Below, one piece after another: positions 15,136-23,382 of a stretch of DNA of 64,000 nt. The stretch is taken from NCBI GenBank assembly GCA_015066085.1, contig SVPA01000006.1, forward strand, positions 1-64,000, in the 5' to 3' direction. A program made the position numbers and the translations under genes. The notes beneath the pieces are model-generated. The model made no database searches, was not told the DNA's origin, and was given only the letters and a program-made list of their open reading frames with translations. The DNA comes from Oscillospiraceae bacterium (lineage in GTDB: Bacteria; Bacillota; Clostridia; Oscillospirales; Acutalibacteraceae). The stretch's first letter is position 1, and each line of letters begins with the position of its first letter.

Positions 15136-15921
15136 ATGAGTGACACAAAAGATAAATTGATCGAACAAGCAGGCGGTGTTCTCGAAAAAACATATGATGA
15201 TGTTGTTCATCCGTCCGCTAAATCTGTAGGTAATACACTAAGTTTGCTTCCGCGTACCATTGGCGTATTATTAGGCAAATGGGAAAAATGGGTTATAAAC
15301 GGTGAGGAAAGCATTAAGTTAACAGCATTAGCTGTTCAAGGAAAAGTGTCCCAAATTTCTGAAGAAAAATTGACAGAACCCGAACCATATGTAGCAATAC
15401 CCGCCATCCAACAGCTAAGTTATTGTTATGATAGTGAAGAATTGCGTGAAATGTATGCAAATCTACTTGTTTCTTCGATGAATACCGATACTAAATATCA
15501 GGTTCACCCATCTTTTGTAGATATCATTAAACAGTTAACACCAGACGAAGCAAAATTGCTTAAAAAGCTTTCTCAATATGGCGATGATGAAATACCTGTA
15601 ATAGATGTAAAACTGCATTCATCAACAGAGGGATATGAACTTAAAATACATAATTTTACAAATGTTGGTGAAGGGGTATGTGATTGTCCGTCAAATATCT
15701 TTTCATATTTAGACAACTTTGAAAGGCTAAAATTGATTTACATAAAGAATGATGAATATATAGTTGATGCAAGTTGCTATGATTCATTAGAGAATCATAC
15801 TTTAATTAAAAGTACAATTTCACAATCCATTCCAGAAGGGTATGAATTTGAAATTTGTCGAGGAGTGTTTAGATTAACAGCATTTGGTAAAGACTTTATA
15901 AAAATCTGTTTAAGTTGGTGA
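15136..15921 (+). CDS. DUF4393 (Abi-alpha family) protein, candidate phage-defence gene
   Basis: A 261-residue protein whose N-terminal half matches the DUF4393/Abi_alpha form: an amphipathic start, PSAKSVGNTLSLLPRTIGVLL near residues 26-46, then EPEPYVAIPAIQQLSYC and ELREMYANLLVSSM near 75-115. Family members are linked to abortive infection. The mechanism is not established. It is AT-rich relative to neighbours, sits in the accessory island next to a nuclease, and has its own promoter. Confidence 0.75.
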   Translation: MSDTKDKLIEQAGGVLEKTYDDVVHPSAKSVGNTLSLLPRTIGVLLGKWEKWVINGEESIKLTALAVQGKVSQISEEKLTEPEPYVAIPAIQQLSYCYDSEELREMYANLLVSSMNTDTKYQVHPSFVDIIKQLTPDEAKLLKKLSQYGDDEIPVIDVKLHSSTEGYELKIHNFTNVGEGVCDCPSNIFSYLDNFERLKLIYIKNDEYIVDASCYDSLENHTLIKSTISQSIPEGYEFEICRGVFRLTAFGKDFIKICLSW

Positions 15922-15932
15922 ATTGCATAACA

Positions 15933-15971
15933 AGAGCGGAGTGAAATACCACTCCGCATTGCTACTTTTTT
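15933..15971. terminator. Hairpin terminator, variant of the GCGAGGTGA family
   Basis: GCGGAGTG, loop AAATAC, CACTCCGC, then GCTACTTTTTT. It lies between convergent genes ending at 15921 and 15984. Its stem differs from the 8884 and 10303 copies in compensating positions. Confidence 0.65.
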
Positions 15972-15983
15972 CGACTTATACTG

Positions 15984-16805
15984 TTAATCTCTATAATATT
16001 TATAGTCTTTATTAACCAATTTATAATTTGAAATTCCTAATGACGATCGGTTACCATTGTTGGTTAAAAATTTTGCAAATGTCATTATTGAATGATATTC
16101 AATTTCTTTCAAAAAAGCATGAAATTCCGGATGAATTATTTCAAACATAAACTTATTCCAATTAGGAATTTCGTGTCTACCGGGTTTGACGCGATCTCCA
16201 AGTCTTTGAGCACTGCCAATATAAATTTCTTTATTCACATCATCAACAAGATAGTAAACCACATATGGAGTGTCTTCGTATTTGTGTAGTTCCTTGATTG
16301 ACATCCAATTTGAATATTTGGTTATCATTTGAGAATTGTTTTCTTTGCTAAGCCAGCCAAAAACATTTTGTTCAACCAATTCTTTAAAGATATTATCATA
16401 AGAGGTTTCAATTTTTATGAAAGTTAAAAGCTCAACATTTAAATCATCAATTGCCCTAAAAATAGCAACTTCTTGATTGCCGCCTAATAATTTTGTTTGG
16501 AATTTTTTATCTTTTTCTTTTAATAATTTTTGGCTTTCTATCGCAAAGTACGTTTGTATAAACTCTTGTTTTAATTCAACAACCAATTTCTTATCGTAAG
16601 AAATTTGCAATACGTTTCTTCCGTTTGATTGATGAACAAAGCAATACTTCCCATCATATTTTTTACCTTTAAACCTAATAGTTATATCGCGACTTTTATA
16701 TTGATCGAAATCCTTGGACTCAACAAAGCAATCGACATATTGATTTGGAATGGTCACTTTACCATCAAAAAACGATTTATCAATCTTTTTGTAATATTCT
16801 TTCAT
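15984..16805 (-). CDS. Protein with C-terminal GIY-YIG-type nuclease domain
   Basis: A 273-residue protein. The C-terminal third has a GIY-YIG arrangement: YVVYYLVDD at about 181-189, IYIGSAQRLGDRVKPG at 194-209 with Arg201, and a Glu near 236 (FLKEIEYHSI) at the metal-binding position. The N-terminal 150 residues are not recognised and may bind DNA. It is very AT-rich and has a TTTACT/TATAAT promoter. Position beside an Abi-alpha-type gene suggests restriction or defence rather than repair, as inference. A remnant homing-type endonuclease is the alternative. Confidence 0.6.
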   Translation of the reverse strand: MKEYYKKIDKSFFDGKVTIPNQYVDCFVESKDFDQYKSRDITIRFKGKKYDGKYCFVHQSNGRNVLQISYDKKLVVELKQEFIQTYFAIESQKLLKEKDKKFQTKLLGGNQEVAIFRAIDDLNVELLTFIKIETSYDNIFKELVEQNVFGWLSKENNSQMITKYSNWMSIKELHKYEDTPYVVYYLVDDVNKEIYIGSAQRLGDRVKPGRHEIPNWNKFMFEIIHPEFHAFLKEIEYHSIMTFAKFLTNNGNRSSLGISNYKLVNKDYKYYRD

Positions 16806-16825
16806 ACGTTCACCGCCTTTAATTT

Positions 16826-16854
16826 ATTATATCATATTTCATTTCAAAAGTAAA
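16826..16854 (-). promoter_or_regulatory. Promoter of the GIY-YIG gene
   Basis: Minus strand TTTACT (16854-16849), 17 bases, TATAAT (16831-16826). The TTTACT box is shared with the promoter at 10134-10139 through the repeat. Confidence 0.65.
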
Positions 16855-16959
16855 TCTATGCGGTATATTTCTCCGCAAGTTACAGATAATAACAACACAA
16901 TTTGTAATTTAAGGAGAAATGTATATATGAAAGCAACTGGGATTGTGAGAAGAATAGAT
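16849..16959 (+). repeat. Right copy of the spoVT 5'-region repeat
   Basis: Partner of 10134-10244, same orientation, gap-free alignment through the leader and first ten codons. Conserved GTATA and AATAAC boxes before the shared leader could be a sporulation sigma promoter, but this is weak. Confidence 0.75.
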
Positions 16960-17454
16960 GATTTAGGCAGGGTGGTTATACCGAAAGAAATCAGAAGAAC
17001 GATGCGTATCAGGGAGGGGACTCCTTTAGAGATATATACAGGGGTTGGAGGAGAGGTTATTTTTAAAAAATATTCTCCGGTAGGGGAACTGTCTAACTTT
17101 GCTCAGGATTATGCCGAGGCTCTTGCAAAGGCAAGCAGTTTTACGGCGGCAATCTGTGATGAGGATACAATTATTGCGGCGGCAGGCGCTTTGAAAAAAG
17201 AACTTGCAGAAAAAGAAATTTCCGAAAAACTGAGCAATATTATAAAAGACCGAACCAGATATGGCGGAGGAGAGGGCGTACAGGCGGTAGAAGCGAGTGA
17301 TTTGCTTTGTGCCGCAGCCTATCCGATAATTTCTTGCGGCGATGTCAGCGGGGCGGTAATTTTAGTCGGCAAAACCGACGAAAAAGCGGGTGAAGCCGAC
17401 TTAAAACTTGTTATGGCGGCGGCTGAATTTTTGGGAAGACAAATGGAAGATTAG
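16927..17454 (+). CDS. spoVT: SpoVT-like AbrB-family regulator
   Basis: A 175-residue regulator. Residues 1-50 form the AbrB-type domain (MKATGIVRRIDDLGRVVIPK, EIRRTMRIREGTPLEIYT). Residues 55-175 match the GAF-like C-terminal domain of SpoVT, which modulates late forespore gene expression. Start ATG 16927 follows AAGGAGAAATGTATAT. An upstream extension of the frame would cover the conserved leader and is rejected. Monocistronic, closed by a terminator at 17461-17500. Confidence 0.85.
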   Translation: MKATGIVRRIDDLGRVVIPKEIRRTMRIREGTPLEIYTGVGGEVIFKKYSPVGELSNFAQDYAEALAKASSFTAAICDEDTIIAAAGALKKELAEKEISEKLSNIIKDRTRYGGGEGVQAVEASDLLCAAAYPIISCGDVSGAVILVGKTDEKAGEADLKLVMAAAEFLGRQMED

Positions 17455-17460
17455 AGAAAG

Positions 17461-17500
17461 AAGCAGAGCAAGGACAACCGAAAACTTGCTCTGCTTTTGC
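17461..17500 (+). terminator. Terminator after spoVT
   Basis: AAGCAGAGCAAG pairs with CTTGCTCTGCTT, followed by TTGC. The T tract is short. Confidence 0.7.
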
Positions 17501-17534
17501 TATATATTAGAAACTTAAATCAGATTCGTTTTTC

Positions 17535-17563
17535 TTGAAATTTTGCTATATATATGATATAAT
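17535..17563 (+). promoter_or_regulatory. Promoter of the Gld-like ABC operon
   Basis: TTGAAA (17535-17540), 17 bases, TATAAT (17558-17563). An 80-base leader follows before ATG 17654. Confidence 0.7.
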
Positions 17564-17653
17564 TTTAAAATGTTTATAGACAGTTTACAAAAAGGCTTTT
17601 GCTTTCTGTTAAAATGACACTAAGGTTTAAATTTTTCAAAAGGAGAAATTCAA

Positions 17654-18724
17654 ATGATAGAAGTATCCTCCCTTTCTAAACGGTACGGCAATCATCTTGC
17701 GGTTGACAATGTCAGTTTCAGCATTGAGAAGGGTGAAATTGTCGGTTTTTTAGGCCCTAACGGTGCGGGAAAAAGTACAATTATGAATATTATGACGGGC
17801 TATCTGTCTTTAACCGACGGTTCGGTAAGCATTGACGGATTTGACATTTCGGAAAACCCCGAAGAAGCCAAAAAGCGTATTGGCTATCTGCCCGAAATCC
17901 CCCCTCTTTACATTGATATGACGGTTAAGGAATACCTTTACTTTATTTATGACTTAAAAAAGGTTAGTTTCCCTAAAAAACCTCATATTGAAGAAATCGC
18001 AAGGGTTGTAAAGATTGATAATGTCTACAACCGTCTTATTAAAAATCTTTCTAAAGGTTACCGTCAGCGTGTCGGAATTGCCCAGGCACTAATCGGCAAC
18101 CCCGACCTTCTTATTCTCGACGAGCCGACCGTTGGTCTTGACCCGAAACAGATTTTGGAAATCAGAAACCTTATTGCCCGTCTTGGTAAAAACCACACCA
18201 TAATACTTTCCTCCCACATTCTTTCGGAAATTCAGGAGGTTTGTGAGCGAGTAATAATTATAAATCAGGGTCATATCGTTGCCGACGATACCCCCGAGAA
18301 TCTTTCTAAAAATCTTTCCGACGACCATTCTCTTTCTATAAGAGTAAAGGGTACCGAGGGCGAAATTTTAAAAATTCTAAACGGAGTTCCCGGAATTAAA
18401 GAAATCCGCCACCTTTCAAGTAAAGAGGCCGGAACGGTTGACTTTATTCTTGAGCCAAAGGCGGGGCATGATATCCGTGCGGCTGTGTCCGAGCGTCTTG
18501 CAGAGCGTAAAAAGACCCTGCTTTCTCTTACCTCTAACGAAATGACCCTTGAACAAATCTTCCTTCGCATTACCGAGGGAACGGCTACGGAGAAACTTGT
18601 AAAAAAAGCCGATAAAAAGACCGATTCCCCCAAGGTTAAATTTGACCTTGAATCAGGCGAAGCCGTAATCGGCGAGGAAACAAAACAAACTAAAGAATTT
18701 AGCAAAAAGGAGGACGATAAATAA
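17654..18724 (+). CDS. ABC transporter ATP-binding protein (GldA-like)
   Basis: A 356-residue ATPase. Walker A is GPNGAGKST near residues 36-44, the signature is LSKGYRQRVG, Walker B is LLILDEPTVGLDP, and the switch His is in LSSHILSE. A 110-residue C-terminal extension ends in a Lys/Glu-rich tail. It is the first of four overlapping genes that together resemble the GldA-GldF-GldG exporter plus a DUF4340 protein. ABC-2 exporters of this type move an unknown substrate. Its stop overlaps the next start (TAATG). Confidence 0.85.
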   Translation: MIEVSSLSKRYGNHLAVDNVSFSIEKGEIVGFLGPNGAGKSTIMNIMTGYLSLTDGSVSIDGFDISENPEEAKKRIGYLPEIPPLYIDMTVKEYLYFIYDLKKVSFPKKPHIEEIARVVKIDNVYNRLIKNLSKGYRQRVGIAQALIGNPDLLILDEPTVGLDPKQILEIRNLIARLGKNHTIILSSHILSEIQEVCERVIIINQGHIVADDTPENLSKNLSDDHSLSIRVKGTEGEILKILNGVPGIKEIRHLSSKEAGTVDFILEPKAGHDIRAAVSERLAERKKTLLSLTSNEMTLEQIFLRITEGTATEKLVKKADKKTDSPKVKFDLESGEAVIGEETKQTKEFSKKEDDK

Positions 18725-19428
18725 TGACAGCGGTTTTCAAAAGAGAATTCAAATCATATTTTACTTCGCCTCTCGGCTATGTTTTTCTTGCAATCTTCCT
18801 CTTTTTCGAGGGAAGTTTTTTCACAACCCTTTACACTTACGGCGACCCGTCGGTTGAAATAATTTTCCCGTCGCTTTCTACCGTAATAGTTTTGATAACC
18901 CCCGTAATAACAATGCGTCTTCTCTCAGAAGACCGTCGTCAGAAGGTTGACCAGGCGCTTCTTACTGCGCCCGTAAAGGTTGAGGGAATCGTTCTCGGCA
19001 AGTTTTTTGCCGCTCTTGGCATTTACGCCCTTGCCCTTTCGCCAACCCTTCTTTTCCAGGTTATCGTTTCAATGCTTTCCCCAAGCGTTAACTGGCTCGT
19101 TTTCCTAAACGGACTTTTGGGCGCTTTGCTTATCGGTGCGGCTCTTATTTCAATCGGAATGTTTATTTCCTCCCTTACCGAAAGCACGATTATCTCCTGT
19201 ATACTTACCCTTGTTACCTTCCTTCTTCTTTTGGTAATAACCAACCTTGCCTCTTTAACCAATCAGGACTGGGTAGTTGCAGTAGCCGAAAAGGTTGCCT
19301 TTGTCAGTCTTTTCTCGGCTTTTTCAAGTTCAGTTTTCAGCGTTGTTAATGTAATCTATCTCGTTTCTATTGCGGTAGGTTTTGTCTTCCTTTCAATCCG
19401 TGCCGTTGAAAGACGCAGATGGGCTTAA
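18724..19428 (+). CDS. ABC-2 type permease (GldF-like)
   Basis: A 234-residue membrane protein with six hydrophobic segments, starting with the FKREFKSYFTSPLGYVFLAI motif typical of ABC-2 permeases of the GldF/NosY group. It is the membrane subunit for the ATPase encoded just upstream and overlaps its gene by one base. The GldG-like gene starts 14 bases after its stop. Confidence 0.82.
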   Translation: MTAVFKREFKSYFTSPLGYVFLAIFLFFEGSFFTTLYTYGDPSVEIIFPSLSTVIVLITPVITMRLLSEDRRQKVDQALLTAPVKVEGIVLGKFFAALGIYALALSPTLLFQVIVSMLSPSVNWLVFLNGLLGALLIGAALISIGMFISSLTESTIISCILTLVTFLLLLVITNLASLTNQDWVVAVAEKVAFVSLFSAFSSSVFSVVNVIYLVSIAVGFVFLSIRAVERRRWA

Positions 19429-19442
19429 GCGGAGGTGTCGGT

Positions 19443-21065
19443 ATGAAAATTTTCAAAAACTTAAAAACACGAGTTTCTGACACCGTAAAAAAAGAGAAAC
19501 TTTTTAACAAAAACGCCCTTAAACACGGGGGAGTTGCTGTTGCCTTTACCGCAATAGTTCTTGCGGTTTTGGTAGGTGTAAACCTTGTTTTCGGCTTTTT
19601 AGCCCAGAGAACCAACCTTAATATAGACATTTCTCTTCAAGGGGCAAACACCCTTTCGAAAGAAAATATTGATTTTATTGAAGGCCTCGAAAAAGAGGTT
19701 ACCATAACCGTTTGCAGTTCCGAAGAAGACTACACAAACGGACAACTCGGCTATATTGCACAGCAGTATTTTAACGCCGTTGACCAAACGGGCGAATATT
19801 TTGAGCAAACTATAAATCTTTTAAAACTTTACGATAAATATTCTGACAATATAACAATTCGTTTTGTCGACCCTTATGACCCCTCTTTCGCAGAGATTGA
19901 AAAGGAGTATTCAGGCTCGATTCTCGATTTAGGGGATATTATTGTAGAGTGCTATCAGAATGTCGACGGTCAGTATGTTAACCGCAGTTCAATAATTGCT
20001 TTTGATGACATTTATTATTTAAAGGATGACGGATATGTTCAGTACGGAAATCCGTACACCATATCAGGAAATAATATTGAAACTGTGCTAACTTCGGCAA
20101 TATATAAGGTCACTTCGGCAGAAACCAAACAAGCCCTTATTATTGAAACCCACTGCGACCCCCATGTTGCAACCGAATACGGCGATATGCTTAAACTCAA
20201 CAATTTTGATATTGCTACCTATTCTGCCGGTGCGATAAACGAAATCGGCGAAGAGTATGAACTTGTTATTATTGACGCTCCGACCGAAGATTTTCTCGCC
20301 TTTGAAATTGACGCTATCGAGGAGTGGCTTTATAACGGCGGAATAAGGGGCAAAGGACTTATGTATATGGCTTCGGCTTCTTCCCCCGCTACGCCTAACC
20401 TTGACGCTTTTCTTGAAAGTTGGGGAATAACCTACGGCGACGGCGTTCTTTACGAAACCAATACCGAATATATTGCTTTCGGCGATAACACTTCGCTCTT
20501 CTTTGAAGCGGCCGAAACAAACGGGGAAGAAAACGAGTACGATAAAATCGTAAACGCAAACCAGGGTCTTGTCTCCGGCGGAAACCGTCCTCTTTATCAG
20601 GCTTTTGAAGAAGAAGGGCTCAGAGAAACCAAGCCTATTGCCCTTACCGCTACCGACAGCGTAGTTATTGCTGAACTGTCAAATGTCGGAACCGACTGGA
20701 AACCCGACGGCTCTTTTGAACAGCAAAAGCATATAGGTATTCTTCTTTCAGAAGAAACCGAGCCGGTTGATAATATTTACCGAACAAGTTATGTAATGGC
20801 TTTTTCGGGCGAAGATTTTGCTTCGTCCTATTGGAGTTCAACCTATACACTTAACCGTGAGAGTATGATTTCGGCGGCAAAGTTTATAAGCGGAGCCGAA
20901 GATGACGGAATAACCTTTGCAATGAAGCAAATGGAAAGTAAAACCTTTGCCGACGTTGTAGACGAAAAAGCCGCAAACACAATGAAGGCTATCTTCAAGT
21001 GGGGACTTCCCGTACTGCTTATCGCTTTAGGCGTTACCGTCTTTGTAAGGAGGGCTCGTCGATGA
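19443..21065 (+). CDS. GldG-like ABC transporter auxiliary protein
   Basis: A 540-residue protein. One N-terminal membrane helix near residues 25-48 (VAVAFTAIVLAVLVGVNLVF) and one C-terminal helix (WGLPVLLIALGVTVFV) bracket a large extracytoplasmic domain of the ABC_transp_aux type (LLKLYDKYSDNITIRFVDPY, LIIETHCDPH). Start ATG 19443 follows GCGGAGGTG; an earlier in-frame ATG overlaps the permease end. It probably docks on the permease outside the membrane. Its stop overlaps the next ATG (ATGA). Confidence 0.78.
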   Translation: MKIFKNLKTRVSDTVKKEKLFNKNALKHGGVAVAFTAIVLAVLVGVNLVFGFLAQRTNLNIDISLQGANTLSKENIDFIEGLEKEVTITVCSSEEDYTNGQLGYIAQQYFNAVDQTGEYFEQTINLLKLYDKYSDNITIRFVDPYDPSFAEIEKEYSGSILDLGDIIVECYQNVDGQYVNRSSIIAFDDIYYLKDDGYVQYGNPYTISGNNIETVLTSAIYKVTSAETKQALIIETHCDPHVATEYGDMLKLNNFDIATYSAGAINEIGEEYELVIIDAPTEDFLAFEIDAIEEWLYNGGIRGKGLMYMASASSPATPNLDAFLESWGITYGDGVLYETNTEYIAFGDNTSLFFEAAETNGEENEYDKIVNANQGLVSGGNRPLYQAFEEEGLRETKPIALTATDSVVIAELSNVGTDWKPDGSFEQQKHIGILLSEETEPVDNIYRTSYVMAFSGEDFASSYWSSTYTLNRESMISAAKFISGAEDDGITFAMKQMESKTFADVVDEKAANTMKAIFKWGLPVLLIALGVTVFVRRARR

Positions 21066-22681
21066 ACTCTTTCGAACAGGAAAAACAAAGCGAAAGCGTG
21101 GCAAACGAACCAGGCGAAAATTCGCGTGTTTATGAAGTGTCCGACCAAGAGTCTACCATCTTTTCCGACCCTAAAGCCCATAAAGACAAGGTAAAAAAGG
21201 GTAAAAACCTTAAAAAGATAATACCCGCATCTGTCGCCCTTGTTTTAGTTGGGGCAATAATCGCCCTTATCGTAACCTTAATTCCGCCTATTGTTGATAA
21301 TGAGGATTCAAGCAGTTCTCTTGACGATATAAGAATTATGGAAGAATCCCTTTTTGACAAGGTTGACCGAGTTACCCTTATTGCCGAAAACAATACCATA
21401 AAATTTCACACTATTGAGGTTAAAACCGAAGAGAAAACGACAACCCAGTGGTCTCTTGTCGATGTTGACCCTTCTTTGACCAGCGTTTCAAACATTGAAA
21501 ATACCATTTTCGGTTTTATGGAGCAGGGTTATTCGAAAAAAATAAGCGACGATAAAAATGACGGTAAAGAATACGGTTTCGATAAACCTAAATATCAGGT
21601 AGATTTTTTCAACGAAGGGTCAGACAGCGTTTCCTTCTCGCTTATTATCGGGGGTTATTCGCCTACCGATAGCGGAAGATACGCAACCACAACCCTTTCC
21701 GACGAGGTTTACTTTGTCCGTGACACAGGATTTTATCATTACCAGAAAAACGAGTTGGATTTTGTAGAGCCGGAAAGAATTCCCGCTATTGCAAAGGACC
21801 AATCTTACAGTGATGATAATTATACAGAGGGTACGCTTATTCTTTGCGATAAACTTACCCTTTCGGGTAAAACTTTTGGCGATACCTATAAAATAATTTG
21901 CAAGAAAACCGACAATATTACGGTCTTTAATAATTATCACATAGTTTCGCCGACAACCCGACCCGCAGATGATAACAATATTGCGGCTATCGTAGGTCTA
22001 TTTGCCTACGGCGTTGAGTCAAACGGTTGTTATTCATACACCGCAACCGAGAAAGATATTAAAAAGTTCGGGCTTGACAGCCCCGACTTCTCGGTTAGAA
22101 TTCAGGTTGGAGATATTGAAGACGGCTTTAGCGCCACTCTGCAAAAAGACGGTTTTTATGCCGTTTACTATAAGGGCAACAAGACAATTATGAAGGTCGA
22201 TGCAACCGCTTTAGCCCCCGCTAAGTTTGCCCCGAAAGATTTATATAACGAACTTCTCTTTATTGAGAATATCACTTCGGCGGCTAATGTTAAGATTGAG
22301 TCGGGAGATAAATCGGTTCAGTTCGATATTTCGACCACCTATGACGAAACCTCAGGCAGAGATACCATAAGCACCGTTAAGGTTAACAAAACGGCTGTAG
22401 AAACCCGAAATTTCCAGAATTATTATTCTTATATAATAGCAATAAAGGCTCAAACTTATAATGAAGCAGATATTTCGGGCAAAAAACCGGCAACCGTTTT
22501 AACCATTAACCACAACAACGGAACCGCCCCGACGGTTATTAAATATTATGAGGCTGGTCCCTCTCGTTATCAGGTTGTTGTAAATGGCGTTAAAATGGGT
22601 CAAATCAGTTCTGCTGACCACACTCGTATAATGAAATACGCTCTGAATGTGGCAGAGGGTAAAACTTATAATTCAAGATAA
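21062..22681 (+). CDS. DUF4340-domain protein of the Gld-like operon
   Basis: A 539-residue protein with a cytoplasmic Lys-rich start, one membrane helix near residues 55-80 (IIPASVALVLVGAIIALIV) and a long exposed region. The region contains DUF4340-type repeats (KYQVDFFNE, FYHYQKNELDFV, FYAVYYKGNKTI). Start ATG 21062 follows AAGGAGG. It is last in the operon. In Clostridia this protein accompanies GldG-type exporters and its role is not established. Confidence 0.75.
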   Translation: MNSFEQEKQSESVANEPGENSRVYEVSDQESTIFSDPKAHKDKVKKGKNLKKIIPASVALVLVGAIIALIVTLIPPIVDNEDSSSSLDDIRIMEESLFDKVDRVTLIAENNTIKFHTIEVKTEEKTTTQWSLVDVDPSLTSVSNIENTIFGFMEQGYSKKISDDKNDGKEYGFDKPKYQVDFFNEGSDSVSFSLIIGGYSPTDSGRYATTTLSDEVYFVRDTGFYHYQKNELDFVEPERIPAIAKDQSYSDDNYTEGTLILCDKLTLSGKTFGDTYKIICKKTDNITVFNNYHIVSPTTRPADDNNIAAIVGLFAYGVESNGCYSYTATEKDIKKFGLDSPDFSVRIQVGDIEDGFSATLQKDGFYAVYYKGNKTIMKVDATALAPAKFAPKDLYNELLFIENITSAANVKIESGDKSVQFDISTTYDETSGRDTISTVKVNKTAVETRNFQNYYSYIIAIKAQTYNEADISGKKPATVLTINHNNGTAPTVIKYYEAGPSRYQVVVNGVKMGQISSADHTRIMKYALNVAEGKTYNSR

Positions 22682-22684
22682 AAA

Positions 22685-22787
22685 TGTTAGAGTAGAAAAG
22701 TTGTGCGTTTAAGTGCCGTTTGGACGGGGAGTTGCCGGGCGGACGAACGAGGTTTCTCGGCGGTCGGCTTTTCGCATCCCGCTAACC
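22685..22787 (+). promoter_or_regulatory. Tetrahydrofolate (THF) riboswitch upstream of folT
   Basis: The conserved THF elements are visible: AGAGTAGA (22689), GCGTTTAAGTG, a GGACGGGGAGTTG-type block, ACGAACGAGG, and CGCATCCCGCT near 22773-22783. P1 is formed by GTTAG (22686-22690) and CTAAC (22782-22786). It precedes folT, its classical target. Ligand binding should reduce expression of the transporter gene. Confidence 0.9.
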
Positions 22788-22800
22788 AGTAAGGAAATGC

Positions 22801-22845
22801 AAAAAGCCTCCGTCCTCGCTGAGTTATTAGTGGGAAGGAGGTTTT
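22801..22845 (+). promoter_or_regulatory. Shine-Dalgarno sequestering hairpin of folT
   Basis: AAAAAGCCTCC (22801-22811) can pair with GGAGGTTTT (22837-22845), which contains the folT ribosome binding site. This suggests translational control by the riboswitch above. The T tract is only four bases, so attenuation is less likely. Confidence 0.7.
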
Positions 22846-22848
22846 CTT

Positions 22849-23382
22849 ATGTCTAAAAAACAAAAACTCATAATTAAAATTGCGGTAACGGCGCTTCTTG
22901 TTGCCGCAACAACAATACTAAACCGAATGGGGTCAATAGTAACCGCCGACATTAAAATCGGGTTTTCCTTTGTGCCTATTATGGTCTGCGGTATGATGTT
23001 CGGTCCTTTATGGGGCGGTGTATGCGGCGGACTCGGCGATTTACTTGCCGCTATTTTAATTCCGATTGGCGTACCCCACCCAATGATAACCGTAACCGCC
23101 TTTTTGTCGGGTGTTTTATACGGGCTTTTAGGAAAAATCGCCGAGAACACCGAAAAAAAGTTTGTTTTTTCAGGATTAGCCTTATCGGTGGTTGTGTTTG
23201 AAAAAATTGTTTGCACTCTGCTTTTAAATTCCTTGTGGATTAGTCAACTCACGGGATTACCGTATTTTACGCAACTTTTAACCCGTATCCCACAAGCATT
23301 AATCTTAATCGTTCCTGAAACAGCCCTTGCGGTAGTTGTTAAAATTTTTGTTCTTCCTAAAATAAGAAAGGTAATAAAGTGA
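22849..23382 (+). CDS. folT: Folate ECF transporter S component
   Basis: A 177-residue, six-helix substrate-binding subunit of an energy-coupling-factor transporter. It has a GFSFVPIMVCGMMFGPLWGG segment and a GLGDLLAAILIP segment typical of FolT. It needs the shared ECF module (not in this window). Assignment is supported by the THF riboswitch upstream. Overlaps the next gene by four bases. Confidence 0.9.
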   Translation: MSKKQKLIIKIAVTALLVAATTILNRMGSIVTADIKIGFSFVPIMVCGMMFGPLWGGVCGGLGDLLAAILIPIGVPHPMITVTAFLSGVLYGLLGKIAENTEKKFVFSGLALSVVVFEKIVCTLLLNSLWISQLTGLPYFTQLLTRIPQALILIVPETALAVVVKIFVLPKIRKVIK

